Positions 5,916 through 10,951 of a stretch of DNA of 10,951 bases are shown here, piece after piece. Origin of the DNA: Auritidibacter sp. Marseille-P8566. Lineage in GTDB: Bacteria > Bacteroidota > Bacteroidia > Flavobacteriales > Flavobacteriaceae. The translations under genes were made by a program, and so were the position numbers. The DNA lies in assembly GCA_943325595.2 (NCBI GenBank), contig CALPQA020000024.1, positions 1-10,951 on the forward strand, written 5' to 3'. Position 1 is the first letter of the stretch. The number at the start of each line of letters is the position of its first letter. The notes beneath the pieces were generated by a model, which ran no database searches, had not been told where the DNA came from, and saw only the letters and a list, made by a program, of their open reading frames with translations.

Positions 5916-6287
5916 TTATTTTGCAACAATTAGCCCTAACCAAACTGCAAATAATCCCGTAATTATGCTTAAACCGATGTAAACAAAAGCCAATCCTGAA
6001 TTATTGTTTTGAAGTAAATTGATATTTTCAAGTCCAAAAGTCGAAAATGTAGTATATCCACCGCAAAATCCAGTGATAAAAAACCATTTTAAATTGGAAT
6101 TTACCAAGTCATTTTTTTCTAATAAACTGATGGCGATTCCAATTAGGAAACAGCCTAAAACATTTGTAATGAATGTTGCCAATGGAAATACAGAAGCATA
6201 ATATTTTTGCACCAAAACAGCAGTTAAATATCGAAAAACACTCCCGATTCCGCCTCCCAATGCAATTAATAATAAGGTTCTAATCAT
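5916..6287 (-). CDS. crcB: Fluoride channel FluC (CrcB)
   Basis: FluC proteins form antiparallel dimers in the inner membrane and let fluoride leave the cell. The 123-residue protein has the usual length and four hydrophobic segments (about 3-24, 35-56, 66-84, 98-121). Family motifs are intact: GGGIGSVFRY (11-20), TNVLGCFLIG (41-50, with Asn42) and GFCGGYTTFSTF (73-84), which carries the phenylalanines lining the fluoride path and the threonines near the central sodium. Its start lies 8 bases after exbD ends, so it is read as part of the exbB-exbD transcript. There is no room for a fluoride riboswitch in front of it. A single crcB is visible; many bacteria have two adjacent copies, but this sequence has the features of a self-dimerising form. 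Confidence 0.95.
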   Translation of the reverse strand: MIRTLLLIALGGGIGSVFRYLTAVLVQKYYASVFPLATFITNVLGCFLIGIAISLLEKNDLVNSNLKWFFITGFCGGYTTFSTFGLENINLLQNNNSGLAFVYIGLSIITGLFAVWLGLIVAK

Positions 6288-6295
6288 TTTGGTAA

Positions 6296-6688
6296 TTATT
6301 TAGAAGTAGCAATCACAAAATTCAATTTCAATTTTACGCCCAATTGCATCAAATCGACTAAATCTTGTACTTTGTTGTCAGCAGGAACCCGAACCACGAC
6401 TGTTTTGTCATTGTTAGCCGTAGTTTTATCGTATAATGTTTGCTCTAATTGATCGAACGGAACTTCTTGTTTGTCAATATAATACAATTTATCTTCTGTA
6501 ACCGATAAACTGATGTGGTCTTTATTTGTAGTTTCGTTTGTAGCTGCTTTTGGCAAGGTCAATTTAATCACATTTGGATTGGCCAAAGTAGAAATAATCA
6601 AGAAAAACAAAAACAAAAAGAACATAATATCGCTCAAAGACGATGTCGGAATTTCTGCGTGAAATCGCTTATTTCTTTTAATTGCCAT
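6296..6688 (-). CDS. exbD: ExbD/TolR family proton-motor subunit
   Basis: ExbD works with ExbB in the inner membrane to turn the proton gradient into force, usually for TonB-dependent uptake across the outer membrane. The 130-residue protein has a short basic cytoplasmic start, one membrane helix (about 18-36) with the essential acidic residue at Asp20 in the LSDIMFF motif, and a periplasmic domain (about 40-128) ending in a V-V-V-R-V-P strand and the amphipathic helix VQDLVDLMQLGVKLKL. Length and layout match ExbD. It starts 2 bases after exbB ends, so translation is probably coupled and keeps subunit supply in step. No TonB gene is in the window. Sequence alone does not separate ExbD from TolR firmly. 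Confidence 0.92.
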   Translation of the reverse strand: MAIKRNKRFHAEIPTSSLSDIMFFLFLFFLIISTLANPNVIKLTLPKAATNETTNKDHISLSVTEDKLYYIDKQEVPFDQLEQTLYDKTTANNDKTVVVRVPADNKVQDLVDLMQLGVKLKLNFVIATSK

Positions 6689-6690
6689 AA

Positions 6691-7395
6691 TTAAGGTTGT
6701 TGAATTACGTTGATAATTTCTAAGGTTTGTTTTTGCACTTTAAGCGAAAAACTATCAATCATCATATTGAATAAATGGTAAGCAGAATAGGCAACAACGC
6801 CCACTACAAGTCCTGCGCCGCTACTAATCATTTTTTCATATAACCCTCCAGAAATAGTTTGAATATTTAAATTCCCTGTATTTGAAATGGTATGAAATAT
6901 TTTGATAACCCCTGAAATCGTTCCGATAAAACCTAAAATTGGAGCAATTCCAGATATCAATCCTAAATGTCCTAATCCTTTTTCCATTTCTGCAATTTCA
7001 ACGTTGGCGGTGCGTTCCATCACGGATTCAATTTCGCTAATGGGTCTGCCAATAATCGAAATACCACTTTTCATAATATTTCCAGAAGCGGTATTTTCGC
7101 GACTACACATCATAACAGCATTGTCAATTTTCCCTGATTTCAATTGGATTTTAACATCATTTATTAAACTAGCATCTTGACGGGTAGCTTTTTTGATTGA
7201 CAAATACCTTTCGATAATTATATATACACAAAAAAACAAAAGTAAAATGATAGGAATAATCATGATTCCCCCTTTTAGCAAAAAGTCTAAATAGGAAATA
7301 TTTTCAGTCACGCTAACATTCATGTCTGGATTTGTAGCAGTATTTGCAAGGGTATCTGCAACAGGATTGGCTTGAAGTAGGATGTTTAAAATCAT
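6691..7395 (-). CDS. exbB: MotA/TolQ/ExbB proton channel family protein
   Basis: This 234-residue protein is the channel-forming partner of ExbD. A roughly 40-residue N-terminal segment rich in Asn and Thr, likely periplasmic, precedes the first membrane helix (about 43-61) and the ERYL sequence (62-65). A cytoplasmic helical part (about 66-140) follows, then two long membrane helices (about 143-168 and 190-212). The second contains GFIGTISGVI (155-164), the family's GxxGTxxG signature with Thr159 facing the proton path. It is the first gene of the minus-strand cluster, with 231 bases of divergent intergenic DNA between it and guaA. The ATG at 7395 is the only sensible start before the first helix. 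Together with exbD it likely energises TonB-dependent transporters. A TolQ-type role is possible but no tolA, tolB or pal gene is near. Confidence 0.92.
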   Translation of the reverse strand: MILNILLQANPVADTLANTATNPDMNVSVTENISYLDFLLKGGIMIIPIILLLFFCVYIIIERYLSIKKATRQDASLINDVKIQLKSGKIDNAVMMCSRENTASGNIMKSGISIIGRPISEIESVMERTANVEIAEMEKGLGHLGLISGIAPILGFIGTISGVIKIFHTISNTGNLNIQTISGGLYEKMISSGAGLVVGVVAYSAYHLFNMMIDSFSLKVQKQTLEIINVIQQP

Positions 7396-7451
7396 AGCAA
7401 TGTGTTTGTTTTAGTAAGTGTACAAATTTGCAATTTTTTTTATTGCTTTCA

Positions 7452-7459
7452 CAAAAATA
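7452..7459 (-). promoter_or_regulatory. Candidate -7 promoter element for exbB operon
   Basis: The minus strand reads TATTTTTG, an exact match to TAnnTTTG, 56 bases before the exbB start. I found no TTG at the expected distance upstream. In DNA this AT-rich a chance match is quite possible, so the call rests mainly on its position in front of the first gene of the cluster. A nearer CAAATTTG on the same strand has one mismatch. Confidence 0.35.
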
Positions 7460-7615
7460 AATTATTTTTTGTGTTTTATATTTATAATTAATAGTAACGA
7501 TTTTTTAGCGAAAATAGTATTTAATGGATTGAATTGAAAAAAATACTTTTTTACTTCTATTTGAAATTTTTTTCAAAATATCAAAATTCCATTTTTCAAT
7601 TCCAAATTTAAAAAG

Positions 7616-7623
7616 TAATTTTG
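7616..7623 (+). promoter_or_regulatory. Candidate -7 promoter element for guaA
   Basis: TAATTTTG matches the Bacteroidota consensus TAnnTTTG exactly. Its last base lies only three bases before the guaA ATG at 7627, so transcription starting at the usual few bases downstream would begin at or beside the start codon. No clear TTG is seen 19 bases upstream; TTC at 7595-7597 has a spacing of 18. Confidence 0.5.
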
Positions 7624-7626
7624 CGC

Positions 7627-9156
7627 ATGCAACACAACGTACTTATTTTAGATTTCGGATCGCAATACACACAGCTTATTGCAAGAAGAGTTCGCGAGTT
7701 AAATATATTCTGCGAAATCTTTCCCTACAATCACATTCCGAGTGATTTATCAAGTTATAAAGCGGTAATTCTTGGTGGAAGCCCATTCTCTGTTCGTTCA
7801 GAAGATGCGCCACATCCTGATTTATCCCAAATTAGAGGAAAATTACCAGTACTCGCCGTTTGTTACGGAGCGCAATATTTAGCCCATTTTAGTGGTGGTG
7901 AAGTGGCGGCTTCCAATACAAGAGAATACGGTAGAGCCAATTTGACTTTTATAAAAGAAAATGAAGTGTTTTTTGAAGGCGTTTCTGAAAATTCTCAAGT
8001 TTGGATGAGTCATAGTGACAGCATTAAGGCGTTGCCAACCAACGGAATAAAATTAGCAAGCACGCACGATGTCGAATTTGCAGCCTATAAAATAGAAGGC
8101 GAAACTACCTATGCAATTCAGTACCACCCAGAAGTTTTTCATTCTACAGATGGAAAACAAATGTTGGAGAATTTCTTGGTGAAAATTGCTGATGTGCCTC
8201 AAACTTTTACACCCAATGCTTTCGTAGAAGAAATGGTAGCAGAATTAAAAGTAAAAGTACAAAATGACAAAGTAGTTTTAGGACTTTCAGGAGGTGTAGA
8301 TTCAACGGTGGCGGCAGTTTTATTGCATCAAGCTATTGGTAAAAATCTGTATTGTATTTTCGTAAATAACGGATTATTGCGAAAAAACGAATTCGAAGAT
8401 GTTTTAGAACAATATAAAGGAATGGGTTTAAATGTAAAAGGAGTGGATGCCTCGGCACGCTTTTTGGACGCTTTGGCAGGAATTGAAGACCCAGAATTAA
8501 AAAGAAAAGCAATTGGTAGAGTTTTCATTGAAGTTTTTGATGATGAAGCAAATCGAATAGAAGACGTGAAATGGTTGGCTCAAGGAACCATTTATCCTGA
8601 CGTTATCGAGTCGGTTTCGGTAAAAGGACCTTCGGCAACAATAAAATCACATCACAATGTAGGTGGTTTGCCAGATTATATGAAACTGAAAATTGTAGAA
8701 CCACTTAGAATGTTATTCAAAGATGAAGTGCGAAGAGTAGGAGCAACCTTAGGAATCGACGCTGCATTATTAGGCAGGCACCCTTTTCCAGGTCCTGGAC
8801 TATCAATTCGTATTTTAGGCGATATTACTCCTGAAAAAGTTCGTATCTTGCAAGAAGTTGATGCTGTCTTTATAGACGGATTACGATCTTGGGGATTGTA
8901 TGATAAAGTTTGGCAAGCAGGAGCAATTTTATTGCCCGTAAATAGTGTAGGAGTAATGGGCGATGAGCGTACCTACGAAAAAGTAGTCGCGCTTCGTGCA
9001 GTAGAATCTACAGATGGAATGACCGCAGATTGGGTACATTTACCGTATGATTTCTTAATGAAAGTTTCTAACGATATTATCAATAAAGTACGTGGCGTTA
9101 ACCGTGTCGTGTATGATATCAGCTCAAAACCACCAGCAACAATAGAGTGGGAATAA
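7627..9156 (+). CDS. guaA: GMP synthase (glutamine-hydrolysing)
   Basis: GuaA converts XMP to GMP using ATP and ammonia taken from glutamine, the last step of guanine nucleotide synthesis. The 509-residue protein has a class I glutamine amidotransferase domain (about 4-188) with [17 protein letters not shown] (8-24), nucleophile Cys79 in AVCYGAQ, and His167/Glu169 in YHPE. An ATP pyrophosphatase domain follows with the P-loop SGGVDS (221-226). The C-terminal dimerisation domain contains [16 protein letters not shown] and ends in the canonical [11 protein letters not shown]. All key residues are present and length is normal for the family. The frame is open to a TTG at 7621, but the ATG at 7627 is preferred: [11 protein letters not shown] is the usual Flavobacterium N-terminus, and a later start would remove the first strand. 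It stands 15 bases before the LysM gene and probably drives it. Confidence 0.98.
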   Translation: MQHNVLILDFGSQYTQLIARRVRELNIFCEIFPYNHIPSDLSSYKAVILGGSPFSVRSEDAPHPDLSQIRGKLPVLAVCYGAQYLAHFSGGEVAASNTREYGRANLTFIKENEVFFEGVSENSQVWMSHSDSIKALPTNGIKLASTHDVEFAAYKIEGETTYAIQYHPEVFHSTDGKQMLENFLVKIADVPQTFTPNAFVEEMVAELKVKVQNDKVVLGLSGGVDSTVAAVLLHQAIGKNLYCIFVNNGLLRKNEFEDVLEQYKGMGLNVKGVDASARFLDALAGIEDPELKRKAIGRVFIEVFDDEANRIEDVKWLAQGTIYPDVIESVSVKGPSATIKSHHNVGGLPDYMKLKIVEPLRMLFKDEVRRVGATLGIDAALLGRHPFPGPGLSIRILGDITPEKVRILQEVDAVFIDGLRSWGLYDKVWQAGAILLPVNSVGVMGDERTYEKVVALRAVESTDGMTADWVHLPYDFLMKVSNDIINKVRGVNRVVYDISSKPPATIEWE

Positions 9157-9171
9157 TTTTAAAACAATAGT

Positions 9172-10932
9172 ATGAAGTATTTTTTAGCGATTTGTGTTTC
9201 GGCTTTAGTAATTTCTACATGTGTTTTTGCACAACAAGGAAAATTTTTGAAACATACAGTTCTCAAAGGAGAAACAATAACGCAAATTGCTCAAAAATAC
9301 AAAGTCACTCCATTTGACATTTATAAATTGAATCCAGACGCTCAAAGTGGGGTTCAATTAAATTCGGTACTTCTAATTCCTCCACCAACTCAAAAGGAGG
9401 TAAAAAGTCTAATACCAACTTCCAAAGCTAAAACGCACGAAGTAGTTGCGAAAGAAACGGTGTATAGTATTTCGAAATTGTATTCGGTTTCTGTTGAGGA
9501 TTTAGAAGCGGCCAATAAAGACGCTTTAAAAGAAGGTTTGAAAATTGGGCAGCTAATTACAATTCCATCAAAAAGTGTTACCATTGTTCCTATAAAACAA
9601 ACTGATAAAGTGATGTATCATGAGGTTTTGCCAAAGGAAACAAAATACGCTATTGCAAATAAATACGGATTGACCGTAGAACAATTAGAGCAGTTGAATC
9701 CGGAAATTGTTTCGGGTTTGCCAATTGGTTTCAAATTACTTGTGAGTGGAAAAGCAACTTCAAAAGCTACTCCAAAAGAACCTTCCAAAGCAAAAACTTC
9801 AATCGCTGTTGCGGAAGAAGTAAAATCGAATAAAGTACTTTCCAAATTAACTAAAAGTACCACTTCTCAAAGAACTAAAGAATTGGTTTTGTTATTGCCT
9901 TTCAATATTTCTAAAATTGAAAATGACAGTTTGAATTCGGTGGCTTCAAAATTGAAAAAAGACAAATTCATGAACATGACTTTGGATTTTTATTCTGGAG
10001 TTTTAATGGCCATTGATTCGGCAAAAGTGATGGGTTTGAATATCAATGTGCGAATTTTAGATTCCGAAGAAACTAAGAATTCTTCAGCAATAGCTTCGTT
10101 AGTGCAACAAAATAACCTTCAAAATGCCGATGCAATTATTGGTCCTTTTTATCAAACTAATGTAGAGAAATTAGCCGAATTAGTTGGAAGTAATAACGTT
10201 CCTGTAATTTCTCCATTGTCAAAGGAGATCGGAAAATCATTTAATAATTTGTACCAATCGATGCCTTCAAATGACAATTTGAGAACGGCAATGTTATCCT
10301 ATTTGAACAATAAAGACGGAAATACGGTTGCCATTATCGACCCTAAAAAAAGTACCGTTAGAGATTTTTTCATTAAAAATAAAAAGCAAATTAAATTGGT
10401 TGGTTTTAATGAAAAAGGAAGCGTTGTAAAAGACAGTTTGCGTAAAGTATTTGTCAAAAATAAATTAAATTACGTTATTTTAGATTCTCAAAAAACGGGA
10501 GTTATACTAGCTTCAACTAGTGCAATGCTGGGTTTAATGTCAGAATACCAAATCCAATTGGTTATTTTAGAAGCCAATCCTACATTGGATTTTGATGAAA
10601 TTGATTTAAATCGTTTAATAAAATTAAAAATGCTTTATCCATCATTGGTTCGTGAAAACGAAACGCCTGAAGCCAAACTCTTTAGTGCTGCATTTAAAAA
10701 AGACAATAAGGTATTCCCAAATCAGTTTGCAACTCGAGGTTTCGATTTGACTTTTGATACGATGTTGCGATTATCACAAGATAAAAATTTTGAGGAAACT
10801 ATTGAAAACAGTGCTACAGAACAAATTGAAAACAAATTTGATTACATCAAAAACAGTTCGGGAGGATATAGCAACAAAGGAATTTATATCCTGAATTATG
10901 ATGCTGATTTAACCGTAAAACAAGCCCAATAA
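9172..10932 (+). CDS. Secreted protein: three LysM domains plus PBP1-like domain
   Basis: The 586-residue protein has a signal peptide (cut likely after VFA at residue 20; Cys17 does not sit in a good lipobox). Three LysM domains follow, at about 27-70, 88-132 and 148-191, each with the H-x-V-x-x-x-E-T start, the aromatic/Ile helix and an L-x-I-P-like end. LysM domains bind the glycan chains of peptidoglycan. A Lys/Ser/Thr-rich linker (about 192-235) leads to a domain (about 237-580) resembling type I periplasmic binding proteins of the leucine-binding kind: LVLLLPFN start, FYSGVLMAID, VRILDSEE, ADAIIGPFYQTN and VPVISPLS. No ABC transporter genes lie nearby, so uptake is not suggested. A cell-wall-anchored sensor or regulator, comparable in logic to LpoA of gamma-proteobacteria, is my inference. 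It lies 15 bases after guaA and its stop overlaps the next start by one base. Confidence 0.88.
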   Translation: MKYFLAICVSALVISTCVFAQQGKFLKHTVLKGETITQIAQKYKVTPFDIYKLNPDAQSGVQLNSVLLIPPPTQKEVKSLIPTSKAKTHEVVAKETVYSISKLYSVSVEDLEAANKDALKEGLKIGQLITIPSKSVTIVPIKQTDKVMYHEVLPKETKYAIANKYGLTVEQLEQLNPEIVSGLPIGFKLLVSGKATSKATPKEPSKAKTSIAVAEEVKSNKVLSKLTKSTTSQRTKELVLLLPFNISKIENDSLNSVASKLKKDKFMNMTLDFYSGVLMAIDSAKVMGLNINVRILDSEETKNSSAIASLVQQNNLQNADAIIGPFYQTNVEKLAELVGSNNVPVISPLSKEIGKSFNNLYQSMPSNDNLRTAMLSYLNNKDGNTVAIIDPKKSTVRDFFIKNKKQIKLVGFNEKGSVVKDSLRKVFVKNKLNYVILDSQKTGVILASTSAMLGLMSEYQIQLVILEANPTLDFDEIDLNRLIKLKMLYPSLVRENETPEAKLFSAAFKKDNKVFPNQFATRGFDLTFDTMLRLSQDKNFEETIENSATEQIENKFDYIKNSSGGYSNKGIYILNYDADLTVKQAQ

Positions 10933-10951
10933 TGACTTCAAAAGTAACCTA
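10932..10951 (+). CDS. Start of next gene, possibly OsmC family (partial)
   Basis: An ATG at 10932 shares its A with the stop of the LysM gene (TAATG), an arrangement typical of translational coupling. Only six full codons are visible, reading MTSKVT, before the window ends. This start matches what I remember of OsmC-family peroxide-response proteins found after this gene in Flavobacterium, but six residues are too few to prove it. Confidence 0.45.

Noticed and set aside
7621..7626. TTG start for guaA
   Set aside because: This TTG lies inside the TAATTTTG promoter-like element, and the usual GuaA N-terminus begins at the ATG two codons later.
9172..9231. Lipoprotein signal at Cys17 of the LysM protein
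   Set aside because: The residue before the cysteine is Thr, which is not accepted in a normal lipobox, and a standard cut after VFA at residue 20 fits better.
9882..10932. ABC transporter system based on the binding-protein-like domain
   Set aside because: No permease or ATPase gene is in the window, and the fused LysM domains point to a wall-bound role.

Overview
The window is AT-rich DNA from a member of the Bacteroidota, most likely Flavobacterium or a close relative. The reasons are a gliding-motility gldI gene, TAnnTTTG-type promoter elements with no clear Shine-Dalgarno sites, short Bacteroidota-style lipoprotein signals, and intergenic repeats of a kind common in Flavobacteriaceae. 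I saw no insertion sequence, phage gene, CRISPR array, tRNA or rRNA.

Layout. Positions 1-1330 are a loosely packed, repeat-rich stretch. It holds an imperfect palindrome (35-98), an orphan secreted protein on the minus strand (162-758), and a 572-base divergent intergenic region (759-1330). That region contains a perfect 29-bp palindrome, a GC-richer dispersed-repeat-like block and a structured RNA candidate resembling the Flavo-1 motif. A small uncharacterised plus-strand protein follows (1331-1768) and ends at a strong bidirectional hairpin terminator (about 1786-1825).

Positions 1843-7395 hold seven co-directional minus-strand genes, in transcription order exbB, exbD, crcB/fluC, nrnA-like DHH phosphoesterase, gldI, and two tandem cyclophilin-FKBP fusion prolyl isomerases. 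Most gaps are a few bases, and nrnA overlaps gldI by 14 bases. This looks like one or two operons. The ExbB/ExbD pair would form the proton-driven motor that energises outer-membrane transport, FluC exports fluoride, NrnA degrades nanoRNA and pAp, and the last three genes supply three prolyl-isomerase-type proteins outside the cytoplasm, one a gliding factor.

Positions 7627-10951 are plus-strand: guaA (GMP synthase), then a secreted protein with three LysM domains and a periplasmic-binding-protein-like domain, then the first codons of a gene that may encode an OsmC-family protein. The guaA start lies so close to a perfect TAnnTTTG element that its mRNA may be leaderless.

I found no clearly new multi-gene system. 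The points most worth a second look are the triple prolyl-isomerase cluster in which GldI has lost much of the FKBP catalytic pocket, the LysM/binding-protein fusion that resembles the logic of LpoA, the possible leaderless guaA mRNA, and the repeat/RNA mosaic at 759-1330.
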